Below are positions 44,063-52,831 of a stretch of 64,000 nucleotides of DNA, piece after piece. A program made the position numbers and the translations under genes. How positions within the stretch are numbered: position 1 is the stretch's first letter; each line of letters opens with the position of its first letter. The notes under the pieces were generated by a model. It did no database searches. It was not told where the DNA came from and worked only from the letters and a program-made list of their open reading frames with translations. Source of the stretch: an archaeon. Lineage in GTDB: Archaea > Micrarchaeota > Micrarchaeia > Anstonellales > Bilamarchaeaceae. Location of the stretch: positions 1 to 64,000 of the forward strand of contig JAGVNI010000002.1 of NCBI GenBank assembly GCA_020053355.1, written 5' to 3'.

Positions 44063-45157
44063 TCAGGTGCCATCCTGCACCAGTATCGTGACGTCGTCCG
44101 AATGGTTCCAGGCAATCTGGTTCCGCAGCACCGAGCGCAGCAGGCACTCGCCGACAATCACCGGGTCCGTCGAAAGGCTGGTTAACCTGGCGATTTCCAC
44201 CGCCGCGTCAGCCAGGTAATTGGTCACGCCGTCGCTGGTGAGGACGAGGCGCCCTTCCTCGCGCTCGTATACCTCCACCTCGTTTTCCTGCAGGTCGTTG
44301 CCCTGCCCTATGACGCCCCTCATCAGAAAGTCGTTTGCAAGCATCTCGAGCAGGTCGATTTCAGCGTCATTATAGGATATGAACGGGATGCTGTCGCCCA
44401 CCTTGAACACCCGCGTCCTCCCGCTCTCAACCAGGCCGGCAATCAGGGTGCTTATCCCGCTGTCGCCATTTTCACCCGCAGCGGCCCTGACAACCTCGTC
44501 GTTCAGGAGGGATTTCATCAGCCTGCTTATCTCGCAGATTGCCCTGCTGTCGATGCCGTTGCATGATTTAGCCGCGGCTTCCCGGACTGCCAGATGGCTT
44601 GCCAGGGATGCGTACTTGGCGGAACCGCAGCCATCCCCCAGGATGAACGTTTTCCTTCCGTCATTATCGAGCAGGGCGAAGCTGTCCTGGTTCTCGTGGT
44701 ATCTTTTCCTTACGCTGACCGCGTATCCCACGCCTGGGACGTGCCTTCTTATGGAGCCGAGGTAGCGTTCCCGGCCCATGGCTTTCGCTTCGATGTCGGC
44801 GCGCAGGATGTAATCCGCGGTTTCCAAGCTTCGCGGGGAAATCTTTCGGAGGGCGCTCGCAAGGCCGCCCGCCATGGATGCCGCACTCGCTTCTGTTGCC
44901 GAGATGATTTCGGGCGGAAGGTCCGCGACCTCGAGCCATAATCCGGAGAACGCCGTTAAGCCTCCGAATAAGGACTCATACGCCGCCTGGACCACCATCG
45001 AGCGTTTCAATTCGAATTCCGCTGAAACGCTCACGCGCGTCTCCTGGACGCCGCTGGTTTTGGCGTACTCCTCCAGAAGGACCTCCCTTCCTTTGGCTAT
45101 CGGGTTAGGCGCGCTTCGGATTCGCTCGGCCATCATCCGGAGAGCGCTCATTTGCAT
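44063..45157 (-). CDS. PP2C-type Ser/Thr phosphatase, 364 aa
   Basis: The C-terminal two thirds carry PP2C landmarks: ENQDSF (the N-E-D motif), ILGDGCGSAKYASLAS (the D-G-x-G metal-binding loop), STLIAGLV and KVGDSIPF (the G-D-S loop), RLVLTSDGVTNYL (S-D-G), and SDDVTILV (the final D-N-x-T/V strand). It should be an Mn/Mg-dependent protein phosphatase. The first 120 residues are an extra helical region. No kinase partner is nearby. The ATG at 45157 lies 25 bases from a TTTAAA box, which decides the start over the longer frame to 45349. Confidence 0.85.
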   Translation of the reverse strand: MQMSALRMMAERIRSAPNPIAKGREVLLEEYAKTSGVQETRVSVSAEFELKRSMVVQAAYESLFGGLTAFSGLWLEVADLPPEIISATEASAASMAGGLASALRKISPRSLETADYILRADIEAKAMGRERYLGSIRRHVPGVGYAVSVRKRYHENQDSFALLDNDGRKTFILGDGCGSAKYASLASHLAVREAAAKSCNGIDSRAICEISRLMKSLLNDEVVRAAAGENGDSGISTLIAGLVESGRTRVFKVGDSIPFISYNDAEIDLLEMLANDFLMRGVIGQGNDLQENEVEVYEREEGRLVLTSDGVTNYLADAAVEIARLTSLSTDPVIVGECLLRSVLRNQIAWNHSDDVTILVQDGT

Positions 45158-45178
45158 GACGTCTTGATGCGGCCATGT

Positions 45179-45186
45179 GTTTAAAG
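45179..45186 (-). promoter_or_regulatory. TATA-like box, leaderless PP2C transcript
   Basis: GTTTAAAG (reading CTTTAAAC on the minus strand) is centred about 25 bases upstream of the ATG at 45157. Confidence 0.5.
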
Positions 45187-45260
45187 TGGTTTTCTTTAGG
45201 AAAAGATGCTGGTTTTCGTAGTGGGTGGCGGGGTGGGGCGCGCAAAGCCCGCAGGTGGCG

Positions 45261-45803
45261 TCATTCGTCGCTGTAATACGAGCGCAGCTCAGTGAAAGAT
45301 ACGTTGGTTGTCCCATAATTGGTCTCGACCGAGCATGAACGGTCCGCAAGAGAGCAGCGGATGTTGGCGAAATACCTTGTGAATGGGTCAGCCGTCCTTA
45401 TGGTGCAGTCATACTGCTTCACAAGCGACCCCGAGCTTTCATTGCATGTGCAGCTGTAGACCATGTCCGCGCTTGAGCCCGCCTCGTCCTTTGCCCTCAT
45501 CAGGCAGGCCGTCTGGACATTTCCCGTGTCGATGCTCGCCCAGAGGGACATGTCTTCTGCACTTATGTTCGAGCTGCTTGTGTTGAGGCTGATGCTTCCG
45601 CTGCCGGTTCCATTCCCGCCGTTTCCGGTTCCGCCGCTGCCGGCCCCGCCAATCGGCGTCACAGCGCCGCTTGGCGCAGTATAAAGATAAATCATCGCGA
45701 TTATCGCGTATGAAAACAAGAGAAAAAGAAGGATAGCGGCCACACCGGCTATTATCATCGTGGCCGGCAGCGGCCCTTTCTTCGCTTTCTTCACTTCATC
45801 CAT
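45261..45803 (-). CDS. Membrane-anchored secreted-domain protein, 180 aa
   Basis: A short cytoplasmic tail (MDEVKKAKKGPL) and one membrane helix (about 15-43) anchor an outer part. That part starts with a Gly/Thr/Ser/Asn-rich linker (50-80) and ends in a small domain with four or five Cys (NVQTACLMRAKDEAG, YSCTCNE, YDCTIR, RCSLADRSC). It overlaps the glutamate dehydrogenase stop by 13 bases, so it is probably cotranscribed with it. No family is recognised. Confidence 0.7.
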   Translation of the reverse strand: MDEVKKAKKGPLPATMIIAGVAAILLFLLFSYAIIAMIYLYTAPSGAVTPIGGAGSGGTGNGGNGTGSGSISLNTSSSNISAEDMSLWASIDTGNVQTACLMRAKDEAGSSADMVYSCTCNESSGSLVKQYDCTIRTADPFTRYFANIRCSLADRSCSVETNYGTTNVSFTELRSYYSDE

Positions 45804-46894
45804 CCCCGGTTTCGCATCGCGTCGGCGACGCGTTCCTTGGCGATGTCGAGCGCCGCTTTGCGCGTGTCGTGGTCCTTGGTGCGCTCAAGCATGGTTTTCG
45901 TGTTGTTTTTGATTTTGCCTTCCACCACCTTGAACATGGTTTCCGAATCCCAGCCCATGGTTTCGCAGTAGCTGGAAATCACCCCGCCGGCGTTCGCTAC
46001 GAAATCCGGAAGCACCACCACGCCCTTCTTCATGAGCACCTGCTCGATATCATACTTGGCAGGCAGGTTCGCGGCTTCCGCAATCATCTTCGCCTTGATG
46101 TTGCCGACATTGTTCATGTTGATGACATCCGGCCTTGCGCCCGGGACGAGTATGTCGACTGGAAGCTCGAACAGCTTGGCGGCATCCAGCTTCTCCCCCT
46201 GCGCCGCGGTCACCGTGCCTTTTTCGGCCTTGATTCTCAATAGGTCCTCGTACTTGAGGCCGCCCTTGTCATATATCGTGCCCTTGGAATCCGAAACCGC
46301 GACAACTTTCGCCCCCCAGTCTGTCAGGAATTTCATGGTGAATGTGCCGACATTCCCGAACCCTTCAATCGCGACCGTCATGCCGCTCAGGCTCTTTCCG
46401 GAATATTCGACCGCGGTCCTTGCTGATATCGCGACGCCGAACCCCGTCGAGCCGAGTTCATGCGGAAGCCCGCCCACGCTGTGCGGCTTTCCGGTGCATG
46501 CCTTGGGCGTGCCAATCTCATCCGCGAACTGCGCCATCTCCTTCTCGGTCGTGTTCATGTCCGGCCCGGCGATGTAGAGGTCCGGGATGATCTCCTTGAT
46601 TTTCCGCGCAAAAGCGCGCATGTGCGCCTCTTTCTGCTCTGGCGTCAGCTTTCTCGGGTCTGCCCGAATCCCGCTTTTCGCGCCGCCAAAAGGCAAATCC
46701 GCCATCGCGTTCTTCCACGTCATCGCCCGGGCGAGGCCCATGACCTCTTCGGTCGTGACATCCGGGACCATCCGGATGCCTCCCTTGCCCGGCCCGCGCG
46801 CCGTGTTGTGTATGGCGCATACGCCCTGCATGCCAGTCTTCTGGTCATAGACCTCGATGATCTTCTCGAATCCGAATTCGTCTTCCCTTCGCAT
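45791..46894 (-). CDS. gdhA: Glu/Leu/Phe/Val-type dehydrogenase, probable glutamate dehydrogenase
   Basis: The N-terminal domain has NTARGPGKGGIRM and TWKNAMADLPFGGAKSGI with the catalytic lysines. The Rossmann domain has VAIEGFGNVGTFTMKFL, and the C-terminal LPDFVANAGGVISSY closes the active site. The enzyme would interconvert glutamate and 2-oxoglutarate with NAD(P). At 367 aa it is about 45 residues shorter than usual GDHs at its N-terminus, resembling short leucine or phenylalanine dehydrogenases, so substrate choice is not certain. GAGGT lies 8 bases before the ATG at 46894; a GTG at 46909 is less likely. Its stop overlaps the next gene. Confidence 0.88.
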   Translation of the reverse strand: MRREDEFGFEKIIEVYDQKTGMQGVCAIHNTARGPGKGGIRMVPDVTTEEVMGLARAMTWKNAMADLPFGGAKSGIRADPRKLTPEQKEAHMRAFARKIKEIIPDLYIAGPDMNTTEKEMAQFADEIGTPKACTGKPHSVGGLPHELGSTGFGVAISARTAVEYSGKSLSGMTVAIEGFGNVGTFTMKFLTDWGAKVVAVSDSKGTIYDKGGLKYEDLLRIKAEKGTVTAAQGEKLDAAKLFELPVDILVPGARPDVINMNNVGNIKAKMIAEAANLPAKYDIEQVLMKKGVVVLPDFVANAGGVISSYCETMGWDSETMFKVVEGKIKNNTKTMLERTKDHDTRKAALDIAKERVADAMRNRGWMK

Positions 46895-47018
46895 AGCAAT
46901 TGACCTCACTTGTGATTTTATCCTCCCTATTCATGGCAGGTATTAAAAACATATTTTGGCGCCCGCGCAGGACAACGTCATCTGCCGCATCTCCCCGCTC
47001 CTGCCGCGCATGCGGGAG

Positions 47019-48632
47019 TCAGAGGGGCACGCATCTTCTTCCCGGTGAGTCGCAGCCGTCAGGGCACGTGTAATCCACGCTCCCGACCGAATTGCCGTCG
47101 CACGACCATTCGCGGAGCACGTCCGAATCAAGGCACCCGTCCCTCTCGGTCCTCAGCCCCTTTGTAACTGTCCCCGAAGCGATGTAATTCAGGCCGCCGT
47201 CCGTATCTGAACATACGGCATCGACGCATTTGCTCATGTAGCATGCCTGCTCCGGGCTGCATGCGATTTTATCCGCGGTGAGCCAGTTGCTATCGCAGAA
47301 ATACTCGACAATCGTGCGGTTGTCCAGGCAGTAGTCGGATACGAAGCTTGCGTATCCGGTTGCTGTCGTCATGCTGGCGGAGCCGGTCTCGTTCTCGTCC
47401 CTGCCGCCGTCGCTGTCCATGCAATATGTCTGGGCGCACCTGCCCGTCCAGCATACCGCCCTCACGCTTGCGCCGTGATATGAATAGCAGTCGACGCTTG
47501 CGGACTCAAAGTCCCCGCCGCTGCAGTAGAACTCCCTGAGCTCGGTCAGGTTCGTGCATTCATCGTTTTTCGCGAGCGTGCCTATCGTCACCGTCCCTGA
47601 GGTCACTGCGACGCTGCCGCCGTCGCTGTCGAAGCATCCAGCCTGGACGCACCTTCCGGAAATGCAGGTCTCGTCGCTTCCGCAATCCATGTCCGCGCTA
47701 GCTGGAAGGCCGTCCTCGCAGTAGTATTCCCTTACGGTGGCGTTGCCTGCGCATGAATCATTATACGCAGCCTCGCCCCTACTCACCCGGCCGTATTCCC
47801 CCTTCACCCTGCCCCCGTCGCTGTCCGAGCATACGAGCGGCTCACAGGCGCCCAGGCTGCATTCGAAATTGGAGCCGCAGAAAACGTCTGCCGCCTGCAT
47901 GCCGGTTCCAGAGCAGCTGTATTCCTTGAGTGTCGCGATGTCGGTGCAATAATCCACGTGCGTACCCGATTCGGTGGTGACGGTCCCTTTCTCATATATG
48001 CCGTTTTCGCCGTCGCTGTCCGCGCAGCTCGCCTCGAATTCGCATGCGCCATCCGAGCATGTTTCGCCTGCGGCGCAGTCCCCGGAATAGCTGAGGACCT
48101 CATTTCCTTCCCCGCAGTAATATTCAAGGACATGCTTCGTCCCGTTGCAGCCGTCCGTGTATGAGCGCCCCGCTTTCGAAGCCGTTCCCTTCGAATAAAC
48201 GTTCGAGCCGTTATCGCTGTCCTGGCACAAATCGTTCGTGCATGCGCCTTCCTCGCAGATGGTGCCCTGCGGGCAGGATGCGGTCTCGACCTTCAGCATC
48301 CCCCCGTCGCAGTAATTCTCCTGGACGCTTGATGTGCCGATGCAGAAGTCCGACACTTCCGGCTCCTCCCGCATCCGCGCGGTTCCCTTTTCGAGCAGGT
48401 TCCTGCCGCCATCGGAATCCGAGCAAAGCGTCTGCGATTCAGTCGCGTTGCTCTGGCACATGCCCAAATACGCGATTTTCGCGCCCGCCTGCGCTGCGAG
48501 GCAGGGGTTCTGGTATGTGACCCCGTCGCTGCCGCAGGCATTATTCACTTCCGTGCCGCATGACTGCTGCATCGTGCAGCCCGCGGAAAAAACCAGGATA
48601 ACCACAAGCAGGACTGGCAATATCTGCCTCAT
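47019..48632 (-). CDS. Repeat lipoprotein with Kazal-like head and CxDSDGG modules, 537 aa
   Basis: The signal MRQILPVLLVVILVFSAGCT ends in a lipobox Cys. A Kazal-type segment follows (residues about 25-60: CGTEVNNACGSDGVTYQNPC, then a final Cys). The rest is seven tandem modules of about 62-66 residues, each opening C-x-D-S/T-D-G/N and running G-T...D-x-C...L-x-E-Y-x-C...C...C-x-x-x-x-C, a disulfide-rich surface repeat. It would be displayed outside the cell; adhesion or host-surface contact is only an inference. GAGGGGAG precedes the ATG at 48632. Confidence 0.8.
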   Translation of the reverse strand: MRQILPVLLVVILVFSAGCTMQQSCGTEVNNACGSDGVTYQNPCLAAQAGAKIAYLGMCQSNATESQTLCSDSDGGRNLLEKGTARMREEPEVSDFCIGTSSVQENYCDGGMLKVETASCPQGTICEEGACTNDLCQDSDNGSNVYSKGTASKAGRSYTDGCNGTKHVLEYYCGEGNEVLSYSGDCAAGETCSDGACEFEASCADSDGENGIYEKGTVTTESGTHVDYCTDIATLKEYSCSGTGMQAADVFCGSNFECSLGACEPLVCSDSDGGRVKGEYGRVSRGEAAYNDSCAGNATVREYYCEDGLPASADMDCGSDETCISGRCVQAGCFDSDGGSVAVTSGTVTIGTLAKNDECTNLTELREFYCSGGDFESASVDCYSYHGASVRAVCWTGRCAQTYCMDSDGGRDENETGSASMTTATGYASFVSDYCLDNRTIVEYFCDSNWLTADKIACSPEQACYMSKCVDAVCSDTDGGLNYIASGTVTKGLRTERDGCLDSDVLREWSCDGNSVGSVDYTCPDGCDSPGRRCVPL

Positions 48633-48731
48633 ATGCTCCCCTCTCATGAGCCCCCTTCGGCAAATAAGATTAAGAGAATATCGAATGCCCCCGTCCCGGC
48701 CGGCTTCCGCGCATTGGCTGCGGCGCGCAGC

Positions 48732-49490
48732 CTATGCCAGCGCCTTTTCCGCCATCTTAAGCATCCGGGCACGCCATATCCCGTCATCAACCCGCCCTAT
48801 GATTGATTCCAGGAAGCCCCCGACAATCAGGTTGCGGGCAGCCTCCTCCGCCAATCCGCGGGACATCAGGTAGAATATCTTTTCATCGTCAATCTGGGAG
48901 ACCGACGCCGCATGCCTTGAGGAGACGTCGTTGTTCTCTATCTCAAGGGCGGGGTCCGCCCTCGCCTTCGCATCCGGCCCGAGGAGCAGAATGTGCTCTG
49001 CAAGGAACGACTCTGCGCCCGCGCCATTCTTTTCAATCCGTATCATGCCCCCAAGGTCCGCCGAAGCGGATTCCTTGACAACGCCTTTGATTAGTATGTC
49101 GCCCTTTGTACCGTGCGCGGCATGCCGCAGGACCGCGTCAAGGCGGAATGCGTCGTTCCCCCTTCCGATGAATGCATGGAGGTCGTACGCCTGCGCGCCG
49201 TCGCCCTCGAGGCTGTTGCGGACATCCACCTGCGCACCTGCAAGGTAGATGCATGAATTGTGGACGGCCGCATTTCTTCCGACGCGGTTCGACAGGGCTA
49301 TCCGAACCGCCTTATCGCAAATCATGTAGCACCGGACGGCGCTTCCCTCCCCCGCGTTGACCCTGAGGGTCAGCGCGAAAGACGCGCGAGGCTCTACCAC
49401 GATTGTCGCCTTGGCTCCTTTGGCGATGCTGACCGCTGCATCACCGCTTATTTTCGCAACCCCCCCATCCCCGAGCGTGAGGCGTCTCAT
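48732..49490 (-). CDS. sufD: SufD-like Fe-S cluster scaffold subunit, 252 aa
   Basis: This SufBD-fold protein is a right-handed beta-helix with Gly/Ala/Val-rich strands. Its C-terminal hallmark ADPALEIENNDVSSRHAASV, then SQIDDEKIFYLMSRGLAEEA, matches the conserved end of SufB/SufD. It lacks the N-terminal part of SufB and is shorter than typical SufD (about 400 aa). SufD partners with SufB and the ATPase SufC. The ATG at 49490 is used (a TTG precedes it), about 29 bases from a TTTATAATAT box shared with the divergent gene. Confidence 0.88.
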   Translation of the reverse strand: MRRLTLGDGGVAKISGDAAVSIAKGAKATIVVEPRASFALTLRVNAGEGSAVRCYMICDKAVRIALSNRVGRNAAVHNSCIYLAGAQVDVRNSLEGDGAQAYDLHAFIGRGNDAFRLDAVLRHAAHGTKGDILIKGVVKESASADLGGMIRIEKNGAGAESFLAEHILLLGPDAKARADPALEIENNDVSSRHAASVSQIDDEKIFYLMSRGLAEEAARNLIVGGFLESIIGRVDDGIWRARMLKMAEKALA

Positions 49491-49515
49491 CAATCCGTTT
49501 TTTGGGATTGAACCT

Positions 49516-49526
49516 TTATAATATGC
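49516..49526. promoter_or_regulatory. AT-rich divergent promoter
   Basis: CTTTATAATAT lies between the divergent sufD and 49630 genes, about 29 bases from the sufD start. A second AT-rich stretch at about 49598-49610 would serve the plus-strand gene. Confidence 0.45.
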
Positions 49527-49629
49527 CCATTGGCTCCCACAACCTTGCCCGCCCGCAGGCTATGCCTGGAAATTAGTGTTTAAAAAAGTAAAGAAAAGGA
49601 TTAAAAAACGATTCAGCCATTCTCCTACC

Positions 49630-50490
49630 ATGGCGAGCGGGAAACCGGAAATCAAGGCAGCAGCGAGAGCGGGGCCAGCGGGTGCGGTGGAGCGCGAATC
49701 CTCGGCAACGCTCGCTTTCGGGGCAGTCAGCCTTGGCGTTGAAAGCATCGCAGCCCAGATGCCGGCAACCCCTGCGCGCATGCTTGATATAATCCGCGGC
49801 AAACTGTCCAAGTGCAGGGTCATGGTCAACGATTCGGGCATAGCGTGCGAACTGAACGAAGACCAGACGATGCTCGTCTACAAGAACCTTCCGAAGAACC
49901 TGAAAGGGGCCTGGATGCTGAGCATCCCGAAATCCGGGATAAGCGGCGAGGACCTGAAATTCATCGTAGGCCGGACGCGTTCCACCTGGGTCCTGTTCTT
50001 CGACCAGCCCCCCGAATCCTTATATGAGAACCCGAAATTCATGAGCATCGACCTGAAGAAGCGGGACGTCGTCGTCCTTGAGACTGGGAAAACGATGTTC
50101 CTCGCGCGGGTCTCCAGGCAGGAAATCGACCTGCTTAACAGCATCGCCGCGGTCGCGAACGGGAAGGGCAAAACACCCGTGAAAGACAGCCTCGCGCCAG
50201 CGCCCGATGCCGTCCCATCCTACTCGGATGTCGGCGCGAAGCTTGGCGAGGCTGAGGACGTCTTCAGCGAAGACCTGATTTTCGACATGAAGGAATTCGC
50301 GGGCGGCATCAAGTTCATCACCACGTTGCAGGACGAATCCGGCCACGCGCACTATTATATCATTTCCGGGGAGGATGAGCGTGCGTACTGGCTCTATGTC
50401 AACAGCGACCCGGCGCCGCCTGAGGGCTCGCTCTTCAAGACGACATTCAGGTACAAGGACGACTCATGCGTCCTCTACAGGGAAGGCTGA
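49630..50490 (+). CDS. Unknown protein, first of a paralog pair in the suf region, 286 aa
   Basis: The C-terminal region (FDMKEFAGGIKFITTLQDES, then YYIISGEDERAYWLYVN) aligns with that of the next gene (FDLASFAAGINIVSVFLDEN, then YFVIGMKGDESVYSMYVN), so the two are paralogs. The fold looks alpha/beta with no catalytic motif and no signal. An upstream GTG at 49576 exists, but an AT-rich GGATTAAAAAACG box 26 bases away favours the ATG at 49630. Its place between sufD and sufB suggests a link to Fe-S assembly, but nothing proves it. Confidence 0.7.
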   Translation: MASGKPEIKAAARAGPAGAVERESSATLAFGAVSLGVESIAAQMPATPARMLDIIRGKLSKCRVMVNDSGIACELNEDQTMLVYKNLPKNLKGAWMLSIPKSGISGEDLKFIVGRTRSTWVLFFDQPPESLYENPKFMSIDLKKRDVVVLETGKTMFLARVSRQEIDLLNSIAAVANGKGKTPVKDSLAPAPDAVPSYSDVGAKLGEAEDVFSEDLIFDMKEFAGGIKFITTLQDESGHAHYYIISGEDERAYWLYVNSDPAPPEGSLFKTTFRYKDDSCVLYREG

Positions 50491-51282
50491 ATGAACCCGC
50501 GGATGAAGAAACCCGGAGATGGCGCCTGCGCGCGCATGTCTGACCCGACGCTCAGTTTCGGCGTCCACGACCCGCACCTGGACAAGGCGGCGTTCATCTC
50601 GCCGCCGCTGCGGCTTTACGCCCTTCGGCAGCACCTTTCAAAATTCACGCTCGTGCATTCGAATGACGCCGCCGGCTTCAATTTCGAGAATTTCATCCGC
50701 AACATCCGCGGCCTGAAATTCCTTGAGCTTGAAGGGCAGGGCTACGAAGTCCTCTTCACAAGGTCCGCGGCATTCCTCACGTTCCACGGCCCTCCGGGGG
50801 TCCTGCGCGCCATATCGCACCTGATTGGCGACGAGGCCCTCTCGCGCGTTAATGTCGCCACGGGAAAAGACGGGGAAATGCTGACGATGTGCCGGATAAG
50901 CGGCAGGGAGCTTGGGGCCCTGCTCGCCGCATCGGCAAAAGGCCGGATTGGGCCTTTCAATGCGGATTCCATACTGCCAACTGACCCCGCCCGGGATGTC
51001 GACCCGGCTGAATTCAGGGCGAAGATGTCTCATTGCTCCGTAGTTTCCAGCGACGGGCGATTCGACCTCGCATCGTTTGCGGCAGGAATCAACATCGTGA
51101 GCGTCTTCCTCGATGAGAATGACGCCGGCTACTTCGTAATCGGGATGAAAGGCGACGAGTCTGTCTATTCCATGTACGTGAACGTCAACGCCCCCGCCCT
51201 GCACGAAGAGAACCCGATTATCTGCCGCCTGAAATACAATAACGACAGCATCGTGCTGTTCCGCGTCGAAGTCATCGGCTGA
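50491..51282 (+). CDS. Unknown protein, second of the paralog pair, 263 aa
   Basis: It starts immediately after the stop of the 49630 gene (TGA then ATG, with GGAAGG 5 bases upstream), so the two are translationally coupled. The shared C-terminal domain ends ...NNDSIVLFRVEV against ...KDDSCVLYREG in its partner. It has alpha/beta character and no signal or catalytic motif. The two may form a heterodimer. Confidence 0.75.
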   Translation: MNPRMKKPGDGACARMSDPTLSFGVHDPHLDKAAFISPPLRLYALRQHLSKFTLVHSNDAAGFNFENFIRNIRGLKFLELEGQGYEVLFTRSAAFLTFHGPPGVLRAISHLIGDEALSRVNVATGKDGEMLTMCRISGRELGALLAASAKGRIGPFNADSILPTDPARDVDPAEFRAKMSHCSVVSSDGRFDLASFAAGINIVSVFLDENDAGYFVIGMKGDESVYSMYVNVNAPALHEENPIICRLKYNNDSIVLFRVEVIG

Positions 51283-51331
51283 TAAACGCGCATGCCAGGA
51301 TAAAACTCATCGGGCCCTTTATGCCCATTTT

Positions 51332-52735
51332 TCATCCGACCGCTTTTCCCAGGTGCATCTCCACGAGGCGGTTCAATTCAACCGCATATTCCATCGGAAG
51401 CTCCTTTGTGAAAGATTCGATGAAACCCAGGACCACCATCGCCAGGGCGTCCTTTTCCGGAATCCCCCGGCTCATCAGGTAAAACAGCTTCTCCTGCGAA
51501 ATCCTGCCAACTTTCGCCTCGTGCCCCACCGTCGCGGTCCTCTCGTCGATCCGAATAGATGGGTACGTGTCCGACCGCGATTTCCGGTCAAGGATGTAAG
51601 CGTCGCACTGGACGAAAGACCTGGCCTTTAGCGCCCCCTTGCCGACGCGCACGAGCCCGCGGTACGAGCACCGGCCGCCTTCTTGCGATATGCTCTTCGA
51701 TATGATGCGCGAGGTCGTCCTCGGGGCCGAATGGACCATCTTCGCCCCTGCGTCCTGGACCTGCCCCCTCCCGGCAAAAGCGACCGAGATGACCTCGCCG
51801 CGCGCGCCCTCGCCCTTGAGCATGATGCACGGGTATTTCATGGTCACTTTGGAGCCGATGTTCCCGTCCAGCCATTCCACGACGGCATTCTCGTGCGCGA
51901 TAGCCCTTTTCGTGACCAGGTTGTAGACGTTGTTGGACCAGTTCTGGATGGTCGTGTACCTTATGTACGCGTTTTTTTCCGCGATTACTTCCACGACGGC
52001 CGCATGCAGCGATGCCGCGGAATAAATCGGCGCGCTGCACCCTTCCACATAATGCACCGATGCGCCTTCCTCGGCGATTATCATGGTGCGCTCGAACTGG
52101 CCCGCGTTCCTGGTGTTTATCCGGAAATACGCCTGGAGCGGGATTTTCACCCGGACGCCCTTCGGCACATAAACGAAGCTCCCCCCCGACCATACGGCCG
52201 TGTTGAGCGCCGCGAACTTGTTGTCGGAAGAAGGGATTATCCTGCCGAAATTCTTCTTAACGATTTCGGGATACTCGCGAAGCCCGCTGTCCATGTCCAT
52301 GAACACCACGCCCAGGCCCTCCCATTCCTTTTTCAGGTTGTGGTACACGACTTCGGAATCGTACTGCGCGGTCGCGCCGCCAAGGAACTTCCGTTCCGCC
52401 TCCGGGATGCCGATGCGGTCGAAGGTCCTCTTTATCTCCTTCGGCACTTTCTCCCAGGCGTCGGTTTTGTCGCCCTCGTCGATAGGGCTGGCGTAATACC
52501 GGATTTTTGCGAAATCTATCCCGGAGAGGTCCGCGCCCCACTTCGGCATGGATTTCGCCCGGAATATCTTGAAGGCCTTCAGGCGGAAATCCGTCATCCA
52601 GTCCGGCTCGCCTTTCAATTCGGAGATGAACCGGACGACCTTCTCGTCGAGGCCTTTCTTCGAGATATGCTTGTAGCGGATGTCGTCGCTGAAACCGTAT
52701 TTCTTATACCCCTCATCAATCCTTCTGCCGGACAT
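51332..52735 (-). CDS. sufB: SufB Fe-S cluster scaffold protein, 467 aa
   Basis: Length and motifs match SufB: GGSFVYVPKGVRVKIPLQAY, then FRINTRNAGQFERTMIIAEE and VHYVEGCSAPIYSAASLHAA with its Cys, and the C-terminal ERTATVGHEAKVGRISQEKL with FYLMSRG. It forms the SufBC(D) scaffold that builds Fe-S clusters. The frame begins at 52759, but the ATG at 52735 matches the usual SufB start better and gives a more plausible distance from the palindromic AT box at 52770-52783. It is divergent from sufC. Confidence 0.93.
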   Translation of the reverse strand: MSGRRIDEGYKKYGFSDDIRYKHISKKGLDEKVVRFISELKGEPDWMTDFRLKAFKIFRAKSMPKWGADLSGIDFAKIRYYASPIDEGDKTDAWEKVPKEIKRTFDRIGIPEAERKFLGGATAQYDSEVVYHNLKKEWEGLGVVFMDMDSGLREYPEIVKKNFGRIIPSSDNKFAALNTAVWSGGSFVYVPKGVRVKIPLQAYFRINTRNAGQFERTMIIAEEGASVHYVEGCSAPIYSAASLHAAVVEVIAEKNAYIRYTTIQNWSNNVYNLVTKRAIAHENAVVEWLDGNIGSKVTMKYPCIMLKGEGARGEVISVAFAGRGQVQDAGAKMVHSAPRTTSRIISKSISQEGGRCSYRGLVRVGKGALKARSFVQCDAYILDRKSRSDTYPSIRIDERTATVGHEAKVGRISQEKLFYLMSRGIPEKDALAMVVLGFIESFTKELPMEYAVELNRLVEMHLGKAVG

Positions 52736-52769
52736 CCAACCACAATTAGCGCAGTGCATGCGCCGGAGA

Positions 52770-52783
52770 AATATTTAAATATT
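52770..52783. promoter_or_regulatory. Palindromic AT box, shared sufB/sufC promoter
   Basis: AATATTTAAATATT is a perfect 14-base palindrome between the divergent sufB and sufC genes. It reads as a TATA-like box in both directions, so it may fire both genes. It could also be a regulator site. Confidence 0.55.
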
Positions 52784-52831
52784 CGGGTAATCCAGATGAT
52801 TCCACGAATCCGCGTTTTTTCAGGCATCACC

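Noticed and set aside
52736-52759. CxxC at the N-terminal end of the sufB frame (Met-His-Cys-Ala-Asn-Cys) as a zinc site
   Set aside because: It belongs to an extension before the likely start at 52735 and lies too close to the AT box to be translated in the leaderless pattern.
51683-52831. Long plus-strand extension upstream of sufC
   Set aside because: It is antisense to sufB and is not protein-like; SufC motifs begin just after the ATG at 52832.
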